A stretch of DNA of 64,000 bases from Paenibacillus flagellatus. GTDB taxonomy: Bacteria; Bacillota; Bacilli; Paenibacillales; NBRC-103111. The stretch's first letter is position 1; every line of letters begins with the position of its first letter. The stretch is taken from NCBI RefSeq assembly GCF_003217775.1, contig NZ_QJVJ01000006.1, positions 248,001 through 312,000 of the forward strand. The letters run 5' to 3'. The notes beneath the pieces are model-generated. The model made no database searches. It saw only the letters and a list, made by a program, of their open reading frames with translations, and was not told the origin of the DNA. The position numbers were made by a program, and so were the translations under genes. Of this stretch, positions 52,204 to 60,869 are shown piece after piece.

Positions 52204-53223
52204 CTAGCCGGCCTTGCCGGCCGCCCAGTTGTTCAGCAAAATGTCCATGCCGTACTGCCGCATGGCGTCTTCGACCATCCAAAAGTCGGGTCGCGAGCGC
52301 AAGGCGTTGCACATATGGCAAACCGAATGCTCGCGCGGCGGAAGCCGCCATTCCGGATGGAACCGCTGAACGATTTGTTCGAGCTCGCCTAGACCTCGAT
52401 GGGTGATCACTTTCAAGTACACGTCGCCGAGCATGCTCGTCAGCACTTCCGGCATCGACTGCCGATACAGGTTGCCGACGACGAACACGCCGTCGTCCAG
52501 ACAGACCGAGCAGCACGGCTCTACGTCGCCGTTCGGCTGAATGACCATCTGCACGCGCGGGCAGAACAGCTGATCGTCCCGCGGGACGCGGGTTTGCACG
52601 AGCCGCGGAAGCTGCTTCGCCCGTCCGACCGGCAGCACGTAATAGTTCTCGTCCCAGAGGAGACGGTCGTGCCATTCCGGCTCGAAGTAGTCTTTGGCGC
52701 TTTTGCCGGGGCTCGTGAAATTGCTCGTAACGGACACCGCGAGGCCGACCTCGAGCGCCGTCTTGGCCGCAGTCGCGGCGTGCTTCGGGTTAACCCAGAC
52801 CGAATGGCTTTCGTCCATCGAGACGGCCACCTCGACGAGGCCGAGCGCCTTCAGCTCCGTCAGCCGGCGCCGCGCGAGCTCGGGATTGTTGCCCCAAAAC
52901 CCGTTCGTCGTAATCGACGTCAGAAAGCCGAAGTCGTGCAAATGCTTGTGCACCTCCAGCATTTCGTCGTAGCGGAGAAACACCTCTCCGCCCGTGAAGC
53001 CCGCCGTCTTGCAGTAAGGCACGTATTCGGAAAAATCGCGAATCCATTGCCTGACGCCGGAAATGTCGATGACGCCTTTCTTCCCGGGACCGTCGTCGTT
53101 GCAGCAAATGTCGCAGTAGGCGTTGCACTGCCGCGTCAAGCTGAAGACGAGATCCTGGATGCGGACATGTCCCCGCAGGCTCGTCTCGGTCAACTGCAGT
53201 TCCTCGACCAGCGTAATCGTCAT
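52204..53223 (-). CDS. Radical SAM protein with SPASM-like C-terminal cysteines
   Basis: 339 residues. The cluster motif CNAYCDIC places Cys33, Cys37 and Cys40. Further cysteines in FCPRVQ, PCCSVC and VCHMC near residues 210-320 resemble the auxiliary clusters of SPASM or twitch domains, typical of peptide-modifying enzymes. GAGGAGGTG precedes the ATG. The downstream 115-residue protein is the nearest candidate substrate. No transporter or protease for a peptide product is adjacent. Confidence 0.85.
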   Translation of the reverse strand: MTITLVEELQLTETSLRGHVRIQDLVFSLTRQCNAYCDICCNDDGPGKKGVIDISGVRQWIRDFSEYVPYCKTAGFTGGEVFLRYDEMLEVHKHLHDFGFLTSITTNGFWGNNPELARRRLTELKALGLVEVAVSMDESHSVWVNPKHAATAAKTALEVGLAVSVTSNFTSPGKSAKDYFEPEWHDRLLWDENYYVLPVGRAKQLPRLVQTRVPRDDQLFCPRVQMVIQPNGDVEPCCSVCLDDGVFVVGNLYRQSMPEVLTSMLGDVYLKVITHRGLGELEQIVQRFHPEWRLPPREHSVCHMCNALRSRPDFWMVEDAMRQYGMDILLNNWAAGKAG

Positions 53224-53246
53224 TCACCTCCTCTTCCCGAAAATAG

Positions 53247-53280
53247 GCGCGGACCGCGTTAGCCATAACGCAGTCCGCGC
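53247..53280. other. Strong hairpin upstream of the radical SAM gene
   Basis: A 14-base stem (GCGCGGAC and GCGTT paired with AACGC and GTCCGCGC, one mismatch) with a 6-base loop lies 24 bases before the ATG. It may be an attenuator or mRNA-stability element. Confidence 0.5.
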
Positions 53281-53469
53281 AATGCAACTATAACAAGCGG
53301 CGGAACGGATTGTCATGGGAACATCATCACGAATCCGCCTAAGCATTTCGGTGCATTTCCGGCGCCGCGGGCGAGCGCCGATCGGGGGCTTTCCGGACTA
53401 GGCGGGAGTGGCCGAAGCCCCGCATAGCCGGCGGGAAGCTTCGACTCCCTTCCTCCGGACCGCGCCCGC

Positions 53470-54096
53470 TCAGGCGAGCCGCTTGCGGACGATCAGCACG
53501 GACGCCGCATGGCGGTGCGGAACACCGCTCGAATCGCAGTCGAATATCCGCTCTTCGGCGGCGAGCGTCTCCCAGCCCGCGTCGTCGTAATACCGCATCA
53601 GCTCGTCCCGGCCGTACAAATATTCGTTGACGCCCCAGTCCGGCGCCGGCGCCACGTCGGGATGATCGACGAAGGCGAACAGGACGTGCACGCCACCCGG
53701 CGCGGTGCCGTCGCGGAACCGGCGGAACTGCTCGGCCCGGCGGTCCGGCCGAATATATTGCAGCGCCCCGATCGAGTAGACGACGTCGGCCTCTCCTTCC
53801 CATGCGAAGTCGTTCAGATCGGCTTCCCGCGTGGCGATGCGGACGCCGCGCTCGTCCGCGAGCCGGCTCGCCTTCGCCAGTCCCGCGGGCGCCCAGTCGA
53901 CGGCGACGACGTCGAAGCCGAGCTCCGCGAAGCGGACGCTGTCCCGTCCTTCGCCCGCGCCCAGATCGAGCAGTGTCGCGCCCGCTTTCTTGTCCGGCGG
54001 CACGACCTGGGCGACCCGGCCGGCCAAGAAGCTCGGCTCCTTGCCCCAATAGTAATCCGTCCCTCCGTACAATCGCTGCAATTGCTCTTTGTCCAT
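53470..54096 (-). CDS. Class I SAM-dependent methyltransferase
   Basis: 208 residues. The SAM motif LDLGAGEGRDS lies at about 43-53, followed by FDVVAVDWAP and VVYSIGALQYI. The N-terminus (LYGGTDYYWGKEPS) resembles small TehB/UbiE-like methyltransferases. The substrate is unknown. AAAGGAGG precedes the ATG at 54096; the longer frame is unlikely. Possibly linked to the radical SAM gene only by location. Confidence 0.88.
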   Translation of the reverse strand: MDKEQLQRLYGGTDYYWGKEPSFLAGRVAQVVPPDKKAGATLLDLGAGEGRDSVRFAELGFDVVAVDWAPAGLAKASRLADERGVRIATREADLNDFAWEGEADVVYSIGALQYIRPDRRAEQFRRFRDGTAPGGVHVLFAFVDHPDVAPAPDWGVNEYLYGRDELMRYYDDAGWETLAAEERIFDCDSSGVPHRHAASVLIVRKRLA

Positions 54097-54204
54097 CGGT
54101 ATTTCCTCCTTTGCGTCGTGGCGACAGCGCCATTGTAAACCGTGCCCCGACGACAAAGTCAACATCGCGCGACGAACCGCGGCGGACGCCGGAAGCGGAC
54201 GCCG

Positions 54205-55239
54205 CTACCGGATCGGAACGGCGAGCACGATATGGACCATCGCGCCGATGCGGCGATGCTTCGTGACGTACCCGTTCTCGTCAAACCAGCGAAGCATGTC
54301 GGACACGCGGGCGTAATGCCTCTCGCTTCCCGTCCCGCGCAAGCGCCGCGCCGCTTCCCATTCCCCGTCCGCCTCTTCCGGAACCATCGCGTCGACGATG
54401 CAGATGCGCCCGCGAGGCTTCAGCACCCGGCGCATCTCCTCGAGCGCCAGCAGCTGCTGCTCGCCCGCGAGATGGTGGAAGGCGAAGCTCGTCGCGGCGA
54501 AGTCGAACGTCCCGTCCGCGTGCGGGATCGCGAGAAAGTTGCCGAGCTTCGTCTCGAGCCGGGGGGACTTGTCCCGGCACCGCCGCAGCATTTCCCGGGA
54601 CTGGTCGATGCCGGACATGCGGACGCCGGCGGACAGAAACATCCCGGCCAAGTTGCCCGTCCCGCAGCCGACGTCGAGCCCGCGCTCCCCCGGCGCCGCC
54701 TGTACCCAGTCGAAGGCGAGTCCAAGCGCTTCCTCGTAGCGGTCGTATATCGGATAATCCGGATGCTCCCCGTACACGAGCGAGTCGTGAATCGGCGCCT
54801 GCCGGTCGTAATTCCACCGGTCGTACCAGTTGCGTCTCGCCTCGCGAAGCCGCCGCGAGCCGTCCGCCAGCGCATAGATCATCTCCCGGTCGGGTGCGCG
54901 CGCGCCGTCCGCCGACGCGATCATCCGTTCCGTCGTGTCGATCATCCGCTTCAGCTCGACCCACTGCGCGTACATGACCGCCTGCTGCAGCTCGAGATAA
55001 TAGCGCAGATGCTCGCCGTCGCCGCGGTCGATTTCGTCCAGCGCCCGCCGCACGTCCTCGACCGGCATCCCGATTTCGCGCAGGGCGATGACCGTCTGCA
55101 GGCGCCAGACGTCCTCGTCGGCGTAATCGCGGTACCGGTTATGCGCTTCTTTGTCCGGGGCGACCAGCCCTCTCTGCTCGTAAAAGCGTATCGCTCTCGG
55201 GGTAATCCCGAGCTTGTCGGCCACTTCCTTGATTCGCAT
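54205..55239 (-). CDS. MerR-type regulator fused to a methyltransferase
   Basis: 344 residues. Residues 1-105 are a MerR winged helix with dimer helix (MRIKEVADKLGITPRAIRFYEQRGL). Residues about 150-340 are a class I methyltransferase (GLDVGCGTGNLAGMF, FAATSFAFHHLAG). A fusion of regulator and enzyme suggests that methylation of a toxic compound and its detection are joined in one protein. The promoter has the 19-base spacer typical of MerR targets, pointing to self-activation. Confidence 0.92.
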   Translation of the reverse strand: MRIKEVADKLGITPRAIRFYEQRGLVAPDKEAHNRYRDYADEDVWRLQTVIALREIGMPVEDVRRALDEIDRGDGEHLRYYLELQQAVMYAQWVELKRMIDTTERMIASADGARAPDREMIYALADGSRRLREARRNWYDRWNYDRQAPIHDSLVYGEHPDYPIYDRYEEALGLAFDWVQAAPGERGLDVGCGTGNLAGMFLSAGVRMSGIDQSREMLRRCRDKSPRLETKLGNFLAIPHADGTFDFAATSFAFHHLAGEQQLLALEEMRRVLKPRGRICIVDAMVPEEADGEWEAARRLRGTGSERHYARVSDMLRWFDENGYVTKHRRIGAMVHIVLAVPIR

Positions 55240-55259
55240 GCGCCTCTCCTCCTTCCCCC

Positions 55260-55290
55260 ATTGTAAACCTTATCCTAACGTCAAGGTAAA
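55260..55290 (-). promoter_or_regulatory. MerR-type promoter with 19-base spacer
   Basis: On the minus strand TTTACC and TACAAT are separated by 19 bases. ACCTT and AAGGT arms lie inside the spacer, as in MerR-activated promoters. Confidence 0.7.
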
Positions 55291-55316
55291 GGAACCGGCG
55301 CGCCGGAAACGCGCCG

Positions 55317-56795
55317 TCACAGCTCGACGACCTTGGTGGCGATCCGCCGGCCAAATTCGCTGTCGTGCTCGACGAATAGAAGCGTCGGCGAATAATCGAG
55401 CAGCAGCTCCTCGATCTGCATGCGGGACAAAATATCGACGAAATTGAGCGGTTCGTCCCACACATGCAGATGGGCGTTCTCGCAAAGACTTCTCGCGATC
55501 AGCACTTTTTTCTTTTGGCCGCCGCTGAACGCCGACATGTCCTTCTCGAATTGCGTTCTGGAGAAATCGAGCTTGCGCAATATCGATTTAAACAAGCTCT
55601 CGTCGATCCCGTAGGCGGCCGCATAATCGGACAAATCGCCCTGAAGATGGGAGGTATCCTGCGGAACGTACGACACTTTCAGCTGGCTTCCCTTCCGGAA
55701 CGTGCCCGTATAGCGAATCGGCTCGCCGCAAATCAGCTTGAGCACGCTCGATTTGCCGGAGCCGTTCGGACCGGCAAGGGCGACGCGCTCGCCCCGTTCG
55801 ATCGTAAAGCCGACCTCCTCGCACGCCGGCTGTTCCCCGTAGAAGACCGACACGCGGTCGAGCTCCACGAGCCGGCTTTGATGATAGGCGAGCTGCAACA
55901 TTTTCAAGCTGTCCGACGTTTCGATGTTTTTCAGCAGCTTGGCCGTTTCGTCGATCGCGGTCTGCCGTCTTTGCTCCATCGATTTGGAGCGCTTCATCAT
56001 TTTGGCCGCCTTATGCCCGATGTACCCTTTGTCAACTTTGGAGCCGGAGTTTCTCGTGCCGTTTTTCGTTTTTTCCACCTCGTGCGACCAGTCGCTCGTC
56101 CGTTTCGCGGCCTCCGACAGCCGTTTCATTTCCTTTCGCAGCTTTTCGTTCTCGTCCAGCTCGAACTGATCCTGCTTCTTCTTGTCTTCCCACCAGTCGG
56201 AAAACGTTCCTCTCCGGATGTCGATGCCGGATTTGTTGATCGACATCATATGGTCCACGCAATTGTCCAGAAACGCCCGGTCGTGCGACACCAGAATGAA
56301 TCCGCTTTTCGACCGGAGGTAGTCGCTGACCAGCTTCCTCGCCTTCCCGTCCAGATGGTTCGTCGGCTCGTCGATGAGCAGAAACCGGTCTTCCTTCAGG
56401 AATAATGCGGCGAGCAGCACCTTCGTCCGTTCGCCGTTGGACAGCGAGCGGAAGGGCCGGTACAGCGCCTCCTCGGACATCCCGAGCATCGTGAGCTCGC
56501 GGACCAGCTGCCAATGAAGACAGTCCGGCACAATCCCCTCGACGACGTCGACGGTATTCGCCTCCTCGTCCTCGACCTCGAACGGGAAGTAGTCGAAGTC
56601 GACCTGCGCCGAAATGGTGCCGCCGTATTCGTATTTGCCGAGCAGCAATTGAAGAAACGTCGTCTTCCCCCGGCCGTTGCGGCCCGTCAATCCCAATTTC
56701 CAATCGGTATCGATGTGAAACGACACCTTTTCGAAGATCGGGTCGTAGCTCCCGTCGTAGGCAAACGTCAAGTTCGAAACCCGAATTAAAGACAT
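55317..56795 (-). CDS. ABC-F family ATPase, likely ribosome protection or translation factor
   Basis: 492 residues with two ATP-binding cassettes and no membrane segment. Walker A motifs are GRNGRGKTT (about 38-46) and GPNGSGKSS; signatures are LSNGERTKVLL and FSGGQKKKVLI; Walker B is FLLIDEPTNHLD, and HVWDEPLNFVD in the second copy. A charged linker of about 100 residues (KKKQDQFELDENEKL...) joins them. ABC-F proteins of this size either protect ribosomes from antibiotics or act as translation factors. The leader with a peptide and terminator favours antibiotic-induced resistance. GGGAGGA precedes the ATG. Confidence 0.92.
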   Translation of the reverse strand: MSLIRVSNLTFAYDGSYDPIFEKVSFHIDTDWKLGLTGRNGRGKTTFLQLLLGKYEYGGTISAQVDFDYFPFEVEDEEANTVDVVEGIVPDCLHWQLVRELTMLGMSEEALYRPFRSLSNGERTKVLLAALFLKEDRFLLIDEPTNHLDGKARKLVSDYLRSKSGFILVSHDRAFLDNCVDHMMSINKSGIDIRRGTFSDWWEDKKKQDQFELDENEKLRKEMKRLSEAAKRTSDWSHEVEKTKNGTRNSGSKVDKGYIGHKAAKMMKRSKSMEQRRQTAIDETAKLLKNIETSDSLKMLQLAYHQSRLVELDRVSVFYGEQPACEEVGFTIERGERVALAGPNGSGKSSVLKLICGEPIRYTGTFRKGSQLKVSYVPQDTSHLQGDLSDYAAAYGIDESLFKSILRKLDFSRTQFEKDMSAFSGGQKKKVLIARSLCENAHLHVWDEPLNFVDILSRMQIEELLLDYSPTLLFVEHDSEFGRRIATKVVEL

Positions 56796-56811
56796 CTCGT
56801 TATCCTCCCGC

Positions 56812-56859
56812 AAAAAAAAATTTGAGCCGCAAGAAAGTCGCCTTTCCCGCAGCTCAAAT
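56812..56859 (-). terminator. Attenuator terminator ahead of the ABC-F gene
   Basis: ATTTGAGC and GCTCAAAT form the outer stem, inner pairs include GAAAG with CTTTC, and nine T follow on the minus strand. It ends about 17 bases before the ABC-F start, so it can only be a regulated terminator. Confidence 0.9.
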
Positions 56860-57030
56860 CGATACGGCAAATCCGGTCCGAGCGCGCGAAAGACGTTCGG
56901 GGTCCGGATTCCGGATATGTCGATCGAGTGAAAAGAATAAGCAACTTTCTTGCGCATAGCCGCAATAAAACAAGCGATACGTTCGTACGCTTTGCCTTGT
57001 TTTATCCGCATATAGCCGCAAGAAAATCAC
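56854..57030 (-). CDS. Leader peptide of the ABC-F gene
   Basis: 58 codons from a GTG behind AGGAGTGAAGGG. The TGA stop lies inside the 5' arm of the terminator (ATTTGAGC), so a ribosome reaching or stalled near the end would stop the terminator from forming. A second hairpin (56965-57005) lies early in the frame. The peptide is basic (RLYADKTRQSVRTYR) with no other known role. Length is greater than most known leader peptides. Confidence 0.55.
   Translation of the reverse strand: MIFLRLYADKTRQSVRTYRLFYCGYAQESCLFFSLDRHIRNPDPERLSRARTGFAVSI
56965..57005 (-). other. Upstream hairpin in the ABC-F leader
   Basis: 10-base perfect arms (ATAAAACAAG and its complement) with a 21-base loop. It could be an antiterminator or sequester part of the leader. 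Confidence 0.55.
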
Positions 57031-57120
57031 ATTATTCCCTTCACTCCTCATTCGTTCGTTGTCACCATCGTACCATACCCGCCGGAATTTCGCCAGCGGC
57101 GGGGGCCGCGGCCCCGTTCG

Positions 57121-58965
57121 TCAGACCGGCGCACCGCCTCGATACCAGTCCGCCTGCTCGCGGAACATCGCCGCGTAGACGCCGTTCGCCGCCAGCAGCG
57201 ACTCGTGCGTCCCTTCCTCGGCAATTGTCCCGTCCCGCAGGACGACGATGCGGTCCGCGTAGCGCGCCCAGCCGAGCCGGTGCGAGACGAACAGCGCCGT
57301 CCGGCCCCGGGCCAGCTCGCGGAACGAGCGGTACAGCGCCGTTTCGTGCTGCGGGTCGAGGGCGGCGGTCGGCTCGTCGAGCACGAGCAGCCGCGCGTCG
57401 CGCAGCGCCGCCCGGGCGACGGCGAGCCGCTGCCATTCGCCGCCGCTCAGCTCGCGGCCGCCCTCGCCGAGCAGCCCGAGCCGGGCGTCGAGTCCGCCCG
57501 GCAGCCGCTCGAGCGCGTCGGCGCCGCCTGCGCGCAGCGCACGGCGAATGACGGCGTCATCGCCCGCCGCGTCCGGACGGCCGAAGGCGACGTTGTCGCG
57601 CACCGTCGTCTCGTACCGGACGAAGTCCTGGAACGCGGCGGACATCGCGCGGCGGACGAGCGCCGGGTCGAGCTCGTCGAGGCCGACGCCGTCCCACGCG
57701 ACGCGGCCCGCCGTCGGCCGGTACAAGCCGAGCAGCAGCTTGACGAGCGTCGACTTGCCGGCGCCGTTCCCGCCGACGAGCGCGACCGTCTCGCCCGGCT
57801 CGAGCGTCAGCCGGATGTCGCGCAGCGCCGGCTCGGCGGCCCCCGCGTACCGGAACGTCACGTCCTCGAACGCGATCCGCCCCAGCGGTCCCGGGGCGGG
57901 CCGCCGCGCGGCGGGGGTCGCGGCGGATGCCGCATCCGCTCCGTCCGCGGGCGATTCCGGCGGCAGGCGCAAAAACTCGGTCAAATCGAGCAGCTTGGCG
58001 CTTTGGATATACAGCTTGCCGAGCGGGAACGCCATCCGGGCCGACAGCCCGTTCGCCTGCCGCATCGCCTGAAAGACGACGACGAACGCCCCGGCGGTCA
58101 TGGCGCCGGACTTCAGATGAGCCGCCATCCAAGCGACCGTTCCGAACAGTCCGGCGATCTGCACCGCCGACGCCGCGATGCCGTGCCGGATTTCCCTCCG
58201 GTTCGCGTTCATCCGCATCGCGAGCGATTGCCGCATGTCGTCCCGCCACGTCCCGATCAGCCGGTATATCGTCCCGTACAGCCGCATTTCCTTCACCGTG
58301 GCGGGCTTGGCGATCTCGTCCCGCAGATAGTCGGACCGGCGTCCCGGGCCGGTCAAGTCCCGATTCAGCCTCCGTTTGACGATGTCCGACTCGAGCCGGA
58401 TCGCGAGCGAGACGAGGAAGACGGCGGCGAGAACCGCACCGGCGACCGGATCGGCCGCCGCCGCCGCCGCGGCAAGCCCGAGCCATTCGAACAGCTGCCG
58501 GACGAACAGGATCGTCTGCTGCAGCACCCCGAGCAGGTCGCCGCCCGCCGCCTCCTTCGCCCGCTGCAGCCGGTCGTAATAATCGGCCCGGTCCATCGCC
58601 GCGAGCGGCACCCGCAACGCCCGCTCGTGGACGTCCGCCTGGATGCGCATCGCCGCGGCGTCGCGAAGCTTGGCGTCGACCGCCTCATGCAGTGCGCCGA
58701 AGACGGCGCGAAGCAGGGCGGCGCCGGTCAAGACGGCGAGCGGCGGCCATACGGCGGCGAGCGTCTCGGCCCATGCCCGTTCGGCCGGCCCACCCGCCGC
58801 CACATCGACCAGATCGCGCTGGGCGGCGTAATAAGGCAGAAGCGTCGCACCGAGCAGCAGCGGGAGGCCGAGCCATACGGAGGCGAGCGCGGGCGTCGCC
58901 CGCCATAACCGGACGATCAGCAGCGCGGAGCCGCGCGCCATAGCGGCGCGGGAGTTGTTACGCAT
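57121..58965 (-). CDS. ABC exporter, fused membrane and ATPase domains (second subunit)
   Basis: 614 residues. The N-terminal membrane domain (six segments to about 330) is followed by an ATPase with Walker A GGNGAGKST, signature LSGGEWQRLAVA, Walker B LLVLDEPTAALDP and SHRLG. It pairs with the gene upstream, whose stop it overlaps by eight bases, to form a heterodimeric exporter. The substrate is unknown; such pairs often export drugs or peptides. Confidence 0.92.
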   Translation of the reverse strand: MRNNSRAAMARGSALLIVRLWRATPALASVWLGLPLLLGATLLPYYAAQRDLVDVAAGGPAERAWAETLAAVWPPLAVLTGAALLRAVFGALHEAVDAKLRDAAAMRIQADVHERALRVPLAAMDRADYYDRLQRAKEAAGGDLLGVLQQTILFVRQLFEWLGLAAAAAAADPVAGAVLAAVFLVSLAIRLESDIVKRRLNRDLTGPGRRSDYLRDEIAKPATVKEMRLYGTIYRLIGTWRDDMRQSLAMRMNANRREIRHGIAASAVQIAGLFGTVAWMAAHLKSGAMTAGAFVVVFQAMRQANGLSARMAFPLGKLYIQSAKLLDLTEFLRLPPESPADGADAASAATPAARRPAPGPLGRIAFEDVTFRYAGAAEPALRDIRLTLEPGETVALVGGNGAGKSTLVKLLLGLYRPTAGRVAWDGVGLDELDPALVRRAMSAAFQDFVRYETTVRDNVAFGRPDAAGDDAVIRRALRAGGADALERLPGGLDARLGLLGEGGRELSGGEWQRLAVARAALRDARLLVLDEPTAALDPQHETALYRSFRELARGRTALFVSHRLGWARYADRIVVLRDGTIAEEGTHESLLAANGVYAAMFREQADWYRGGAPV

Positions 58966-60754
58966 ACCACGCCGCCTGCGTCCGGAACATCCGTCCGTAT
59001 TCGCCTCCCGGGCGCATCAGCAGCTCGTCGTGCGTGCCGCTCTCGATCAGCTTCCCGTCCTTCAGGACGTAGATGACGTCCGCGAGCTTCGCCGCGCCGA
59101 GCCGATGCGTGACGAGCAGCGCCGAGCGTCCTTCGGTGACGCGCAGAAACAGCGCGAACGCCTCCTTCTCCGCGACCGGATCGAGCGCGGCCGTCGGCTC
59201 GTCGAAGAAGACGAACCCGGCGTCGCGGAGCAGCGCGCGGGCGGTGGCGAGCTTCTGCCATTCGCCGCCGGACGGCTCGATGCCGCCGAACGCCGCGCCG
59301 AGCTGCGCGTCCAGATCTCGCAGCCCGCTGCCGGCGTCGCGGAGCGCCTCGCGCAAAGCGGCGTCGACGCGCTCGGCCGGAGCCGAAGCCGCCGCCATGG
59401 CCGCGCTGCCGAGAACAACGTTGCCGCGGAGCGTCAGGCACAGGCGCGTAAAATCTTGGAACACCGCCGAAACGCCGGCTTCCCCCGCTCCCGCGAGCCG
59501 GCGAGCTTCGCCGTCGGTCCAGGCAACAACACCTTCGTCCGGGGCATACAGCCCCGTCAGCAGCTTGACGAGCGTCGACTTGCCGGAGCCGTTCTCGCCG
59601 ACGAGAGCGGCGCGGCAGCCCGGCGGAATCGTCAAGCCGACGCCGTCGATCGCGTCCCGCTCCGCTCCGGGGTACCGGAAGCGGAGCCCGCGCGCCTGCA
59701 GCCCGACGGCCGCGGGAGCGGCATCCGGCCCGGTCCGCGGCGACGGGCCGCCCTCCGCCTCTTCCAGCGCCATGTACGCGCGGAAGTCGTCCCACCGCAT
59801 CGCGAGCGCCCGCATCGCCGCGGCTTGCGCGATCCATTCGGGCAGCTGGCCCATCAGCAGCGTCAGCGCCATCAGCAGCAGGGCGAAGTCGCCGGCGGTC
59901 AGCCGGTCCGCGCCGGGCTGCAGGACGACCGCGACGAGGAGCGGGCCGGCGAGCGATGCGAGCAGCAGGTCCGGTCCGAGCTTGCGCAGCCCGGCGGACC
60001 GGACGGCCCGCCAGCGCTCCCGGGACAGCTTCCCGTACAGGGCGCCCCACCGTTCGGCGAGCGTGCCGCCCAAGCCGAACAGGCGCACCTCGGCGGCCGC
60101 GCCCCGCTTCGTCATCAGGTCGGCGTAATGCCGGAGCAGCCGGCCGTCCTCCGTCTGCTCGCGGGCGAGCCGCTCCATCCGCTCCGACGCCCGGCCGGAG
60201 ACGGCCGCGTGCAGCGCCGCCGCCGCGCAGACCGCGGCCGCCGGCAGCCATTGGCCGTACCCGAGCAGCAGGGCGAGCAGCAGCGCCGACCGCAGCGTAA
60301 GCTGCGCGAGCTGCAAGCCCGCGTTGAACGTATCGTACAGCGAGACGCGGCCCGCCCGCTCGCGCAGCCGCTGCACGGCCGGCGATTCGACCGACGCGAG
60401 CGGCAGCCGCGCCGTCTTGTCGAGCAGCAGGCGCCGCTCCTCGAGCGAGCCGATCTCGATCAGCCGCGTCATCGCCATCGGGGCCGGCACGCCCAGCGCG
60501 ATGTTGCCGACGGCCATAAGCAGGGCGAGCGCCGCGGCCGCGGCGACGATGCCGCCGACCGGCTCCGGCGCGGTCCATGCTTCGACGCGGTCGACGATCG
60601 TTTTGACGAGCCACAGCTCGGCCGGCACGATCGGCACGGCGAGCAGCAGCGAAGCGGCCGCGACCGCGACCGGCCGCTTCTCCAGCCGGTACAGCCGGCC
60701 GGCCGCCTCCCGGAAACTTGACCAAGCGTTGACGATGTTCCATCCCCTCCGCAC
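58958..60754 (-). CDS. ABC exporter, fused membrane and ATPase domains (first subunit)
   Basis: 598 residues, same layout as its partner: membrane segments to about 320, Walker A GENGSGKST, signature PSGGEWQKLATA, Walker B FVFFDEPTAALDP. The start is uncertain: the only in-frame standard start is GTG at 60754, which precedes the GGAGGGG sequence instead of following it. The next in-frame position at an ideal distance from this SD is an ATC codon. A frameshift or a non-standard start is possible. The protein sequence from residue 8 on is clearly coding. Confidence 0.9.
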   Translation of the reverse strand: MRRGWNIVNAWSSFREAAGRLYRLEKRPVAVAAASLLLAVPIVPAELWLVKTIVDRVEAWTAPEPVGGIVAAAAALALLMAVGNIALGVPAPMAMTRLIEIGSLEERRLLLDKTARLPLASVESPAVQRLRERAGRVSLYDTFNAGLQLAQLTLRSALLLALLLGYGQWLPAAAVCAAAALHAAVSGRASERMERLAREQTEDGRLLRHYADLMTKRGAAAEVRLFGLGGTLAERWGALYGKLSRERWRAVRSAGLRKLGPDLLLASLAGPLLVAVVLQPGADRLTAGDFALLLMALTLLMGQLPEWIAQAAAMRALAMRWDDFRAYMALEEAEGGPSPRTGPDAAPAAVGLQARGLRFRYPGAERDAIDGVGLTIPPGCRAALVGENGSGKSTLVKLLTGLYAPDEGVVAWTDGEARRLAGAGEAGVSAVFQDFTRLCLTLRGNVVLGSAAMAAASAPAERVDAALREALRDAGSGLRDLDAQLGAAFGGIEPSGGEWQKLATARALLRDAGFVFFDEPTAALDPVAEKEAFALFLRVTEGRSALLVTHRLGAAKLADVIYVLKDGKLIESGTHDELLMRPGGEYGRMFRTQAAWYA

Positions 60755-60760
60755 GATTCG

Positions 60761-60784
60761 ATACTTGCAGGACTCGACAAGTAT
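60761..60784. promoter_or_regulatory. Inverted repeat at the promoter of the ABC exporter operon
   Basis: ATACTTG and CAAGTAT flank 10 bases; on the minus strand the right arm overlaps a TATACT -10-like box. Confidence 0.5.
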
Positions 60785-60869
60785 AATCGTTCGGATGGAG
60801 GGGCGCTACGGAAAAAACGGTCAAAGCGGTTTTTTCCCCGCACGGAAGAACGTCGGACCCGGCAACGGC

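Noticed and set aside
52790-53287. 165-codon minus-strand frame starting in the hairpin before the radical SAM gene
   Set aside because: It overlaps the radical SAM gene in another frame and is Arg-rich without motifs.
56796-57011. N-terminal extension of the ABC-F protein
   Set aside because: The frame is open, but it passes through the terminator and SD, and ABC-F proteins start at MSLIRVSNL.
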